DNA of 64,000 nucleotides from Stichopus chloronotus (Eukaryota > Echinodermata > Holothuroidea > Aspidochirotida > Stichopodidae), in assembly GCA_021234535.1 (NCBI GenBank), contig CM037843.1:13725979-13789978 (forward strand). The letters are read 5' to 3'. Position numbers and translations under genes: made by a program. Each line of letters starts with the position of its first letter. Position 1 is the first letter of the stretch. Shown here one piece after another: positions 49,001 through 59,318 of the stretch. The notes under the pieces were generated by a model that worked only from the letters and a program-made list of their open reading frames with translations, searched no databases and was not told where the DNA came from.

Positions 49001-52000
49001 AGTGCTCCCAGTATATCGAACTGACAGAAAATTTTACGAATACGAAAAAGTGGTCTGTCAAAAAAGTTTAATGGATGGAATGACATCGAGCAACAGATAT
49101 GGCAGCAAAGAAATTAAGAAAAAAGGAACACAAACACTGACCAAAGTCCACACTTCTTGCCAGGCCTGACTTCTTGTTACTTTTAAACACAATGCAGTAC
49201 AAAATTCTTCACACACTAGCGGAGTAGAATTACAACTCATGAAACTTTCAAGCAGCCCTGGAGTGGAGTGGAGTGAAAGTATGCAGGCCTTGGAAACATC
49301 AGTTCAAGAAAATCCCAGAGAAAAATGATTTCACATGAATGGAATACAACCAGCCAGTAACAATTCCAGGATGAAGTGAACTTCGAGGGAATGTTCTCAC
49401 CAAAGTGTAAGGTAAAGCATCCCACTGGATCTTTGCACTATAATAGATCCAACCTGAATGATTCCATAAACATCTGTACACAGAAACACACACGCACGGA
49501 CTATGAGCCCACAGCATTCACAATGCCTGCAGAGGGTGACTATTCACGACAACTAAGTACAGATTAATAAGGGTTGCCAACGTAACATGGACCTGCTATA
49601 CCAGCAAATCTGCAACATCCTGAGCAGGCTCAGTGATACAATTGATCCGCTAAACATTGCAACATGGCACCTTTCCCTCCAAAGTCAAAAGCTTGGCAAG
49701 AGGTCAAAATAAGTATAGGGTGTTGTAGTACTTTACTAGGTACTTAAAAGTTTATATTTGTAGTTGTAAATTCTGTGCAAGCTTACTGTTTGAGTGAGGC
49801 AGGTTTCATGAGCACTTGGAACTAAATTCCCAAATGTTCAAAGGCCATACATCTCTCAACATCAGCAATGCATGGTATGCTATCAAGTACTTCTAAGCCC
49901 AACCACCTGTTGTTGTAATACCTACAGTACAGTACAGTACAGTACAGTACAGTACAGTACAGTACAGTACAGTACTGGTGAACTAAGTGGCAACACTGCG
50001 GATGTTTTTGCAATTTAGCAACTAACTTTATGACTGGCAGGGCATGCAACAAATAAACACACTTTGATGAAAATGGCAATGACCTTTTTCGAGTCTCAAA
50101 ATCCTGCGAAGTTTCTCTCCTGTCGTACGGAATTCAGTTTAACTGACATCATGTTGAGACAGTGCTGCATGGCCTTCATCTGCCCTAAACATTACAATAA
50201 AACCACCAAACACCTAATTTAAAAAAAATAATAGGTGACGCAAAACAATATTATCTACGACTGCTAATTACATCATAAGTCAAAGAACGAACAGATTACA
50301 TCACTTGATTTTTCAAAGAGGTAAAAAGGGCCGGGGAAAACTCAAGGTTGAGAAAGATGATCACACTAAGCATTCACTGTGCAGGTACTGCAACTTGCCC
50401 AGTTGGCAAAATACATTGAAGTCTAAAATTAGTCATTGGACACTTGTGTGAAAATGAAGCTAACACCGTGTTGACAATACATTCTGTCCATGCTTGATGA
50501 CATAACAATAATGCATTCTTTCCAAGCTTTTTGACAAAAAGCTTCACATGTTTTTCTTTTCTTTCCCACCACTTTCCATAACTAAGTACGAAATTAAACC
50601 AATTGCCAAATTCTCCATAGTCCTGTTGATACATTGGCCATATGACCCAATTGTAATTTATCCTTTGTGCCATTTGTTCCCTGTCCATACCACGACAGTT
50701 TCTTGAATACAGTAAAGTTAAAGCTAGTCCAATTTGTGACTCACTGCTAAAAATCGTGTCTTCAATTTTCTGAGGTGATTTCGTCACTCCTCCTTAACAC
50801 TGGATAATTCTAACAGCATATTGTAAGAACAAAGTCCCATAATTTACCGATGTATTCTGTCATTTTTCAGCACATGATACCACTCAGGACTACTGTACAG
50901 CTTCACATGATTTAAGTAGCAACAAGTTCCAAAAATGATGGCAGATTTAAGAACTAAGTACTAAACTCTACGCACTTCCACAAATAAAGAAAATACAAAC
51001 TTTGAAACCAGCTCATGGGATGTTTGGCTATAACTACAGGGCTATTCTAGAACACTTTTGGAATGTCTGAATATTGATGCAGAATGGTGTTTGAAAGTTT
51101 GGAGAGATGATAGTTCACAGGTACAGTACATTTCAAGTATACCTATTGCTAGATATGTATGCAAAAATATCCTTGGTTTGTGAAAGCAACAAAGAAACAT
51201 GAAAAAACTGTTAACATCTTTGATGGTCAACTCAGCGAGTATTATAGTTTTGGGCAAAGCCTCACAGTGAAAATGTCAGATATCACAGTGAAAAGCATTT
51301 TGATGCAACACCACACAAGTTTCCTGATTTAGACCAATACTGCTGCTTTCCCTCATTGGCTTAAAGAGGCTCATTGAGTTGTTTTGTGAAATTCACTCAA
51401 TTTTTCTAAACCGGTCAAGTTTCCTTCACATACTAATGACAAGCAGTCAAACTAAAAGGATCCCAAAGTTTTACATATGTTGGAACATTAATGAGTGAGT
51501 AACCAATGTTTAAATTTGGTTTTGGAAACTTTGTGACCAGACATTTTCACATTAGTACATTCACATGCACACAATCAGAGCAAGTAACGGTCAAAAATTC
51601 GAAAAAATTGACAGTTTTCATATAACTATTGGATGTGAAACTTGATTAATTATGCTAATTTTGAGTATTGTCGTGTGTTTGTATACTTCAAAATCACCGC
51701 AATCTTTACTGATATCAACTCAATAAGCCCCTTTAAAGTTAAGATTGAACCACAGATGTATCGTTATCAGAAAAGAGAATAAATTAGCAGAGGATCTAGG
51801 TCATCCTAATTTAGGAAAATTTCCTGGGAAAATGTTTTCATAACAATGTAAAAGCTTTTCTAACATCTCCAGGTTTGAAATGTGATTTCAAGGCTTTCTC
51901 GCAAGAAGCTCAAGGTTTGTCATTTTCGAGGTTGGCAAGTCTGTCATTATCACTTATAATTTGTATGAAGGCATTGGTAATGTGTGAATTGCACAAATGG

Positions 52001-55000
52001 GTATTTTTTATATAGGGGCAGTTTGTGACATGTTGGTGTCCTTTTACATGCAATAACATTTTTTTTGTGTTATATTATTTGTGCTATTCTCTGGTTCTGC
52101 AGTTAAGTTTTCAATAGATGGAGGCAAGTTGTTAAGATTCTTGGTACACTTCGTCCCAAGAACTGCAACCCTCAGTTACTTAGATAAAGGTCAAAAGCTA
52201 CTGTAAGGACTAGATGGCTGTTAGTGATTTGAAGGAACACCAAAAGTCCCATACTGTACACTTGGCACATATTTAGTACCCAAACATTACATACATGGGA
52301 AAAGAGTGGACACATGGTGGTAACAGTTCCCAATCATAACAGTTACAACACAGTGTATGTACTAAGCTATGTGCAAGAAATCATGGTACACATCATCACA
52401 AACCAAGAACCACGAAAGCAATTCATGGCCATCAAAGACTTCATATTCATATCTGAAGACTGCATATTCATATTTGACAGAAAGCAGCACAACCAGTGAC
52501 ACAAGTCCTAGACGAAGACAATGCTGGAAGGGTACGTACTTAGCTGTATTAACTATCACACAATGAAAGTTCAAATGTGAACATGACCATGGGCTCACAC
52601 AAGACTCTCTCCTGGCAACAGAGCTACTGTACCGTACTGTAAGGCGACATGGAAGTGCCCTAATGTAGGCTGGTAGACAGGCCTTTCTCCTTGTGACTGA
52701 AATACCGTACAGCAACATGAAATTGCTTGTTGAGGGGGTAGAGGAGGGGGAGTTGTCCAAGGTGGAATTCTCTGGGCTGAGAATTGTTTGGGTGGGATTT
52801 GTATGGGGGTAGGTTGTCCGTGGGGAAATTTTGCTTGGGGAGGGAGGATCGTCTGGGGAAGTTGTCTGGTCATGGCGTCTGCTGCTAATTGGGAAAGTGT
52901 GATGAAACAAACCATGACTTGTAAGAAGACGACGAACGACAAGTAGCAAGAAGGCAATTTCCTGTGCTTTGTAGAGTACTGTTACAGAGAGGAACATTTA
53001 TAAGCAAATACCAGGAAAAAGCACATCACCAAATCGCACACAGCAGAATTGAACTTACTACTAACTACAGTACTCCTTGATTCTTCACAAATCTCATTAT
53101 CTCTGTGACAGAGCCAGGTTTCTAAAATTTAATGGAAAAGAAGCGGAAGAAACTGAAAACTCACAGTTGGTGCAATCCCCGCACAATTACAGAAACATGA
53201 CTGTAAAGGTAGGAACCAACAGATATACAGTATACGTGCACATATACCTGTCAAAATCAGACCACAGTTTCGAAGTTTGAAACACCAAAAAACTTCCTCA
53301 GGGTGGAACAGCATAACCTGGTAAAACTTGATGTATGACGATGAAGCACACCTTCAGGGGTGAAATGAAACAGTCAATAACACTCGTAGAGTGAGTGTGT
53401 AGGTAAAATCCAGTAGAGTGCTACAATTCAGTGAGTACCATGCGGTTACTGCACTGATTTAATTAATTGCAGTAAATACAGTAGATACCTTCCTCTCATT
53501 GTAAAGGCAAGACTGCATGGATATAGTAGTGACTGCATCAGGCTACTAATGCCAATAGTTGAATACAAACACTAAGTAAACAGTACTTTGAACCTCAAAG
53601 TAATCTGGACAAATATCAGCTTCACAAATTTCAAACAATGACGAAGAAAAAAAAAAAATGAAGTAACCAGCGCCAAACTAAAGGGAAAATACCAAGAACA
53701 CAGCCAGGTGTCGTTAAAGGAACCATAGTGGAACAACTGAAAAAAAGCGTAATTGTGAAATGTTGCCTGGTAAACACTAGCTTTTGAACTGGCAATGTCT
53801 GAAAGTCATAGTGTGAAATTTCTGACCAGAACCAAAGTTTCACTAACATGCTGTACCTATACATTGAACGTGTGACAAAAAATGTAAATAGTTCCTCTTC
53901 CTCACAGGTTAGTTACTCTTCCTCACAGGTTAGATTTTTTTTTTTTGGGGGGGGAAGGGTTCCATCAGATGAAATAGACCACCTAGAATTGAAACTCTGA
54001 CACTGCTTACTTTGCTTAGTATCGTTAACTCATATGATGTAAAACTACTGGAAATCAATAATTATACACATTAATTATGAAACCCAATCATGGTGTCCTT
54101 CACTGAATGAAATTCAACATGAAAAAATGTTGTGATAAGACTTCAAACTGAACTCGTAGCTTAGCAATGACAGTTGTATTTTCAAATGCTGTACCTTGGT
54201 ACCAACCATGGAATGTAGGTCACTGGGTCCAAACTTTGGGCCCGGTGCAAAAACTTGCAAAGACTTTTTCAAAAATCCTTGGGACAAAGAATATGCAAAT
54301 CGCTGAAAGGTGCAGACTGTCACACAAATGAAAGACTACTATGAGAGGGCAGGCCTCTTGTAAAGATGTTTCTTTCCATTCATAGTCAACATTGTGTATT
54401 TTCATTAAAAGAAGGCTTTACTGTGCAATGAAATGCTATGTACTCTCTGAACTTTGAGATTGGTATGCTGATAAATGAGTTGGATTTACAAATGAATATG
54501 AAGAGCATGCTGGCTGATTAGCTCAAACTACATCAGACTTTTCAAATGTTGCCAGATGCATTCATAAAACTTTGACAAACTTCGACAAATCCATCTTTGC
54601 AAACCAGTGAGCCAACAAGTTATTGTTTCCATCAAGACGTCAAGCTACTATCAACATGTGCATAAAACTACAGTACTGGTCAACACTTGACCAGTGCATA
54701 AAATCCTTCATAGTGCAGTGTTAAGTGCATATGCGGGCACCCCAAGCTATAGCATCATTCATGATGATTTTGCAGCTTTCCAGATTGCACTGGAGAGGGG
54801 GGGGGGGGGAGGGGAAGGGGTAGGCCAATGGTAAGATTGGGATGAACATAGTACTACACTATTCAATGCTCTGAAGTTTTTCAGTTTTTGAAAATGGTGG
54901 CAATGTTTGCACAATTCTCTAGATTATTCTACATCTTATTATGGATCACCTTTAATACTGTCACAGTGCAGTGAATTGTTAATTTTGACTTTGACTCTGT

Positions 55001-58000
55001 TCTTTGATATCATGGACCACACTTAATCTAGCTGCCAGAGTCTAGTGAAGTGTTCATTTTACTTCAGTGGATCTGTTACTACACATGTATTGGCTTTGGA
55101 CAAACTAGAACTTGGACACATCTCCTATTAATTGAAGACCACACAATGTTTACAATGTTCATCTCATAATTATAAGTCCAGAACAATGTTTGTTTCATGG
55201 CTATCCTTCAGGAAGGAACATAAACATCTCTGTATGTTTGAATACTGTACATGTCTTGTGTATTGTTAAAATCAGTAATGTTGTTGCTGTATACATATGT
55301 TTGTTTTTGTAATAAAGCTTAAATTTTATCATTGGCTAAAGGACTGTGTATCTACAGAAAAATTCACATTATTGCTAATTGTTCGAATTAACATGTACAG
55401 TAGATGCAATTTTTCCAATGTAAATGGTGGTAGACCTAGTTTCATGGAGACTGACTCTCATGAATGAACAATATTCAACTAGCCTCACAAGTGCCAAACT
55501 GACTAATAGAGGGCAGCCTTCTGATATTTACAGTGGCATACTCTAGCCAATTGGGGATTTCTCTACACAAGCTTAGTTTACTACCAGGAAAAGCCCCCAC
55601 ATGCTAGGCCAGTGTAAACATTTTCCATGTTTTATCATTGTAAGTGGGCTACCTTGTTGAGAGTCCAATTGTACACTGAAGGAGGTGAGTTGAAGCACCA
55701 TAAAGTGTGAAAACGGCAGTAAAAGATGTAACTTTGGAGATGCTATGGCCTCCTAGGTGGCAGAGGCAACTGGAGTTTTTGGTCTAATTATTCACTTTTA
55801 AAAACAATCATAACAGTAAAGAGTCCTACCTCTAGCTAAAAAAACATCTAACCACCTCAGGTACAAAACATCAAGGCTTTCATGAAAGTTGGATGTAGTG
55901 TTTTCAGAAGAATGGCTCGATTGTGTCACAAGCAAATTCTACTCTGTTTTTGTGGCTAGTGCTCGTGGGGAACACTCGGTTGACTTGATGTAGACCTACT
56001 TTTGGGCATCTGCTATGCACTGTTAATTTGTGCCATCTTGATAATTATGGTGGTTATTTGGTTACTAACCCAGTTAATTCTAGACTGTCACCAAGTAACT
56101 TTGGCCGCAAAGTTTTCTTGGAGTGATGCCAAGAGTTTTTCCCATTGATGAATACCATGCACCCCGCAAAGGGCTGCAAATGGTCTGCAGGCAGTCAACT
56201 TACAGTGTATCATGTTTCAACACGTTAAGTTGCATGGTCACCCACAGATTCAAGTAAACTTGGCCCAACACCTGTTCAGGAAGCAGTCCTGTCACGTGTT
56301 TGTGGAGAGTTTTAGGATTGTGAATGTTAGCCGCAAAATTTCATGAAAGCATACAGTACACATATGTACCGAAGCGATATATGCCTTCTTATGCTGTAAA
56401 AGTATTGTACCACTGAAACCAACATTAATCAAAATGGCATATCTTAACCTTGTTATTGTCATACAAACATAAGTAAGTCCTAGCAAGACTCTTTAATGAA
56501 GTATCCACATATAAAAAGCAATGTTTTAACAGCAGTTGTGCACTTGCAAAATATCAACTTAAAAAACTTGAATATACTACAGTACATGTAGTCTTGTATA
56601 CAGGCATCACATTAATCATCAGCTCTACTGAGTAACAACATTACTGGCAGAATTGTCAAACATTATATCAAAGTGGAAAACAGCTCATTAATTTGTAGAA
56701 TTGGTATTTGACTGTTATCATGCTAACTGCACTGAAAACAATGTAAATACAGAACACAAGGGATGAAAAACACATAGCTAAAACCCTGCTCTCAGTACAG
56801 AACAATACACAAGATGACCATGTGTGGGGGACTATATGGAAGTCGTGGTCCTAAGTTCATATGAGGAACATTACTGTTATTTAGAGCAGGAACTTAAGTT
56901 TTCACAGTTTTACACCATTAACCTATTGCTAGTTTGGGAAACTATCAGCATCAAGCTGGATTATGCATAGCATCCATGGGGTATTGAAGAATAGCGAAAA
57001 ATATAAGAATTAAGATGGGCAAAATGTTTGTTTTTAGTTTCTTAAAACTCACATTATCACTTTAACCACTGTTTCCAGCAACGATTCTATAGTGCTCTAT
57101 TCTATAGTTTTCTAGATTCTTTGTTTTTTTTAACACAAAATTCCACAGAATGTTGCCCTTTTTTATGGAATTTGGAAGTACAACTCAAAAGTTCTTTTCT
57201 CACAGGAAATCAATGGGTATACAGTTGTCATTTGTATTCCAAGTTCATTTAGTACTCATTTGAAACCACAAAACGCAACAGCAAATCCACGCAACTTTCG
57301 CAGGGTGCATGCTCAGTGGAATGCTTCCGTGCCCCAATCTTGATTCGGATTGCAGGAAGGTGTGCTGTTCATCTGCTACTGTACTTTGGGGCATTACTGT
57401 TGTGAAGTGCAGGCCAGTAAGGCTAGCAGCCTACATTTACTGGTCTAGGCTGTAAAATCAGGATAGCCTGTAACAATAACATTAAAAGTTACTGTTTAAA
57501 AAGTCAGAAAAGAATTCGGCCTACGCCTATCCACTTTTCAACACTCATGCACAGACAAAGCAGCCTAGCCTAGGAGTAGGGCCATTGTTACACTACTCTT
57601 TAGCAAGTAAGTTTGGTCTATGTTAGGCCTAGCCTACGTACGAACCCCAGGCCGTCTAACTTTCAACTTTGCAAATTCCTAAAGTACACGGTTTAATTCA
57701 AGCTTCCTTTGGAGTGGGCTAATTATAAAACAATTTACATTACTTAATACTACTTGGGCGGCCTACAGTAACACTAGGGTGTTTGTGATCGTGAATTGGC
57801 GTAGGTTAGGCTATTTCGATAAGTGTATTACTTCGGCGGTGGTAACCTTAGCCTAAGTCTTCTTAGAGGGTGTCATCATAATATGCAGCCATATTCCTCG
57901 GCTACATTACACTATTTACACATAAACATGATAAAAGTCAAATCGTACCTGTGTGCCGTAATCGGGTGGACGTCTCTTCTGGGTTGGCCTATTTGGTTCT

Positions 58001-58101
58001 GATAATTCACCGATAGGAGATGGTTGAAATTCTACATGTAAGGTCTCCATCAGCCTAGAAGTTTCGTCAACGTCTACTTCGCTGTCGTAGTCGCCGTCCA
58101 T
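30880..58101 (-). CDS. PSEN: Presenilin, gamma-secretase catalytic subunit (11 coding exons)
   Basis: Presenilins are nine-pass aspartyl proteases of ER, Golgi and surface membranes that cut Notch, APP and other stubs within the membrane. Exons (high to low): 58101-57949, 48832-48686, 45842-45598, 44385-44244, 43003-42936, 39152-38932, 36564-36466, 35992-35888, 34090-33881, 32742-32630, 31035-30880. All introns are GT-AG and all phases agree, giving about 552 residues (human PSEN1 has 467). Visible signatures: [19 protein letters not shown] (TM1), [22 protein letters not shown] with the first catalytic Asp (about residue 326; its codon is split by an intron), [10 protein letters not shown] (endoproteolysis region), [17 protein letters not shown] with the second Asp (about 472), and ALPALPIS (PALP at 518-521). 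The C-terminus KEQVFI resembles insect presenilin. The first two exons are less certain; a shorter form could start at the ATG at 48,802 (about 491 residues). Confidence 0.95.
31375..31726. mobile_element. TTAA-flanked MITE, intact copy
   Basis: 352 bp with a perfect 21-bp terminal inverted repeat beginning TTAAAGGGAAATAGGGCG at both ends. TTAA sits at each extreme, consistent with a TTAA target duplication. It has no coding capacity and lies in the last presenilin intron. An older relative is at 5,834-6,251. AGGG ends with TTAA targets suggest mobilisation by a Kolobok- or piggyBac-like transposase (inference). Confidence 0.85.
32630..32742 (-). CDS. PSEN: Presenilin exon 10 (second catalytic aspartate, GLGD)
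   Basis: It encodes [20 protein letters not shown] followed by [22 protein letters not shown] carries the second catalytic Asp. Acceptor CTTGTTTAG, donor GTAAGT. Confidence 0.97.
33881..34090 (-). CDS. PSEN: Presenilin exon 9 (large hydrophilic loop)
   Basis: 210 bp of variable, acidic and proline-containing loop ([25 protein letters not shown]). The loop is the least conserved part of the family. Acceptor ATTGCCACAG; donor C|GTAAGT. Confidence 0.93.
35888..35992 (-). CDS. PSEN: Presenilin exon 8 (endoproteolysis region, loop start)
   Basis: It encodes [17 protein letters not shown], the segment within which presenilins are cut into N- and C-terminal fragments, then a Ser/Gln-rich loop. Acceptor TTGTGCAG, donor GTGAGT. 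Confidence 0.96.
36466..36564 (-). CDS. PSEN: Presenilin exon 7 (first catalytic aspartate region)
   Basis: Its first two bases complete the catalytic Asp codon, followed by [19 protein letters not shown] and [11 protein letters not shown]. Acceptor CTTCTCCCCCAG, donor GTAAGT. Confidence 0.97.
37540..38565. repeat. About 1-kb dispersed repeat, copy 2
   Basis: It starts near 'gaaccagaatgcccaaatgcatt' (37,546), matching copy 1 at 28,976, and ends in a CA-rich tail at about 38,538-38,562. It contains two to three units of the 'ctttgacc / cttcttgtactcaatgtggtacacc / cttgagatatcgtgtttacaag' series and a block of its own at about 37,920-38,290. A perfect TGACCTTTGACCT is at 37,843-37,855. It lies in presenilin intron 6, in the same orientation as copy 1. 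Confidence 0.7.
38932..39152 (-). CDS. PSEN: Presenilin exon 6 (TM4-TM6)
   Basis: Acceptor TTTCTTTACAG; ends TATG|GTAAAT. It encodes the [19 protein letters not shown] block, [19 protein letters not shown] and [20 protein letters not shown]. The last G is the first base of the catalytic aspartate codon. Confidence 0.97.
40140..40760. repeat. Related 'gacctttgacc' repeat array
   Basis: Three to four imperfect units of roughly 150-180 bp with 'gacctttgacct', 'gcacacaccctccaagtttgaagttcatgcaac' and 'cttgagatactgcaa'. The closest relative is the repeat at 1-445. A perfect TGACCTTTGACCT is at 40,537-40,549. Confidence 0.6.
40877..41226 (+). mobile_element. 5'-truncated non-LTR retrotransposon (3' end of a LINE)
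   Basis: The plus strand encodes [19 protein letters not shown] followed by [13 protein letters not shown] and a TAA at 40,977. This is the typical C-terminal 'WNSLP...SLxxFKxxLKxHL' segment of LINE reverse-transcriptase proteins of the CR1/L2/Jockey range. A 250-bp 3' UTR with a pyrimidine-rich stretch follows and ends with AATAAA and a (GTTACA)n tail at about 41,211-41,226. It lies in presenilin intron 5, opposite to the gene. Confidence 0.75.
42235..42455. repeat. Fragment of the 1-kb dispersed repeat
   Basis: It contains 'tcatttcttgagatattgttt', 'aatgacttttgacctccaccaaaa' and 'gtgagatttgtcaaagcttcccccttgagat', in the order seen in the copies at 29-30 kb and 38 kb. Confidence 0.6.
42470..42602. 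repeat. TGATTTAAATCA palindrome cluster
   Basis: Overlapping copies of ATCATGATTTAAATCA and GATTTAAATC fill about 130 bp and end in an A-run. The word is its own reverse complement, so the cluster can fold on itself. It lies in presenilin intron 5. Confidence 0.7.
42936..43003 (-). CDS. PSEN: Presenilin exon 5 (TM3)
   Basis: 68 bp between CTTTCCTCAG and a GTGAGT donor. It encodes [20 protein letters not shown], the family's third membrane segment. Confidence 0.96.
44244..44385 (-). CDS. PSEN: Presenilin exon 4 (lumenal loop end, TM2)
   Basis: Acceptor TTCTCCACAG, donor AAG|GTAAGA. It encodes [13 protein letters not shown] and the TM2 segment [21 protein letters not shown], closely following the family. 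Confidence 0.97.
45231..45515. repeat. Minisatellite, roughly 37-bp degenerate unit
   Basis: About seven imperfect copies of 'gcagtcaatgnagtgaaatgcagactgatacta' in presenilin intron 3, close to the exon 3 donor. 'Agcagtc' and 'cagactgat' recur throughout. Many short inverted pairs (cagact/agtctg) are included. Confidence 0.75.
45598..45842 (-). CDS. PSEN: Presenilin exon 3 (TM1)
   Basis: It begins after CCCATCAG in phase 0 and ends with a GTAAGT donor in phase 2. It encodes a Q/E-rich stretch and then [20 protein letters not shown], the hallmark first membrane segment, and the start of the lumenal loop (YYQSSDVYL). Confidence 0.97.
48686..48832 (-). CDS. PSEN: Presenilin exon 2 (N-terminal cytosolic tail)
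   Basis: 49 codons in phase 0, ending CAG with a GTAGGT donor. The acceptor TTTCGTAG is weak in pyrimidines. An internal ATG at 48,802 in good context could be the start in an alternative transcript. The segment is acidic ([19 protein letters not shown]), like other presenilin N-termini. The REP triplet at its start is also seen in the Drosophila presenilin tail. Confidence 0.7.
49923..49975. repeat. (TACAG)n microsatellite
   Basis: About ten perfect pentanucleotide copies in presenilin intron 1. Confidence 0.95.
51361..51736. mobile_element. TTAA-flanked MITE, second family, intact copy
   Basis: 376 bp with inverted ends TTAAAGAGGCTCATTGAGTTG-like and TTAAAGGGGCTTATTGAGTTG-like (two mismatches) and TTAA at both extremes. 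The interior matches the fragment at 11,576-11,900. It lies in presenilin intron 1 and has no coding capacity. Confidence 0.75.
57949..58101 (-). CDS. PSEN: Presenilin exon 1 (N-terminal cytosolic tail), tentative
   Basis: ATG at 58,101; 51 codons ending in CAG, then a GTACGA donor. The peptide is acidic at first ([13 protein letters not shown]) and proline-rich later. N-terminal tails of presenilins are poorly conserved, so membership rests on strand, phase 0 match to the next exon, and the absence of another gene between. It could instead belong to a separate small gene. Confidence 0.6.
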
Positions 58102-59259
58102 ATAAAACGTCGTAAACCGAATGCATAAACTATGATTCACCGAACAAATATAACGAACCGCTTCCGTGTAGGCTATCACAGATTGCTGTGTGTGAACCGT
58201 ATAGTTCTGTACTGTGGCGTAGCTAGCTAGTGTTCGGAACGACCGGAACGGTGGGAACGGACTTAGTCCTTGTTAGGAGCGAACTTGCAGGGTCGAACCA
58301 CTGGAACCACGGCATACATGTGATGCATCCTGCAGCGTCGGCTAAAAAAGTACCAGTCAAGTAATCCCTCAAAAGTATATAATAATTATTTGTAATTACG
58401 GGTTATTGATCAAAAATAACAAATATTAAGTTGCAGTTACATGTCAATTAATCTTATTTAGGCCTACTTATAGTTAGTATTTTTGTCATGGGCTTTGACA
58501 GCTCCGTCGATCGCGACAAGGGGGTATGTGGGGGGGGGGGGCTGGGGTTCTCACCCCCAAATCTCTCAGAGCGACGATAGTCTGAAAATCTGAAGTGCCA
58601 GTTGGAATTTGCATTCTCAATCACTCTGAAATGCTAGACAGAATGTTTCATACTTCAGCCTAGCACATTTTATGACTTCAAAAGAGGCTAACTATTGCAC
58701 TAGATTGCATCTAAGATTTCTTTGTAAGTGAAAAATTTCTCAAAACGGAGTGAAGGGGGGGGGGGGGGTGGCGTTGTTCTTCCATGCAAGCCTCTCTCAG
58801 GCCAATTACCACACATCTAATGCTTTCTACATCATCTAAATACTTTATTGCACAACATTTTTTCGCATCATGCTGGCTATCATTTAATTACAACTAGTTT
58901 TATACTTTATTACGCAATGATCATCGTAGGTTGTAGAAAGTAATAAAAACTAAGCACCAGAGAGTAAAAATTGTTGGAACTTTACTGGGACTAAAGTTCT
59001 CGGAAAAAAAATTATTGCAAGAAATGCAAAATATTGCACCAGATTTTGTGTGACGTAACCTGTTAGTTGAAATTTCAAAAAAAAGAAAATTGTTATCGTT
59101 ACAAGGTAAAAGCTGTTAAATTAACTTTTCTGGAAATGACAATAGCATAAATATTCTAGATAAGATCAATCCAAATTATTACCATTTTTCCATAAAATGT
59201 TTTTATCGTTAATACGTCTCTTCCCCCCACAGACCATACATATATACATATACATATAC

Positions 59260-59318
<59 letters not shown>

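Larger units (their letters stand above)
49000..57948. other. Remainder of presenilin intron 1
   Basis: Apart from the microsatellite and MITE listed, no exon or RNA is recognised. A G-rich block at 52,735-52,870 gives long open frames on the minus strand, but these lack splice or start support. A plus-strand AATAAA at about 55,311 is isolated. From 57,420 to 57,860 the TAGGCC-rich word pattern returns. Confidence 0.5.

Noticed and set aside
49822..50079. Minus-strand frame with repeated TVLYC
   Set aside because: Translation of the (TACAG)n microsatellite.
52595..52957. Proline-rich minus-strand frame with a signal-peptide-like start
   Set aside because: The frame begins with TTG, not ATG. 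It sits in a G-rich simple stretch of presenilin intron 1 and overlaps an equally long frame in another phase. No splice or family support.
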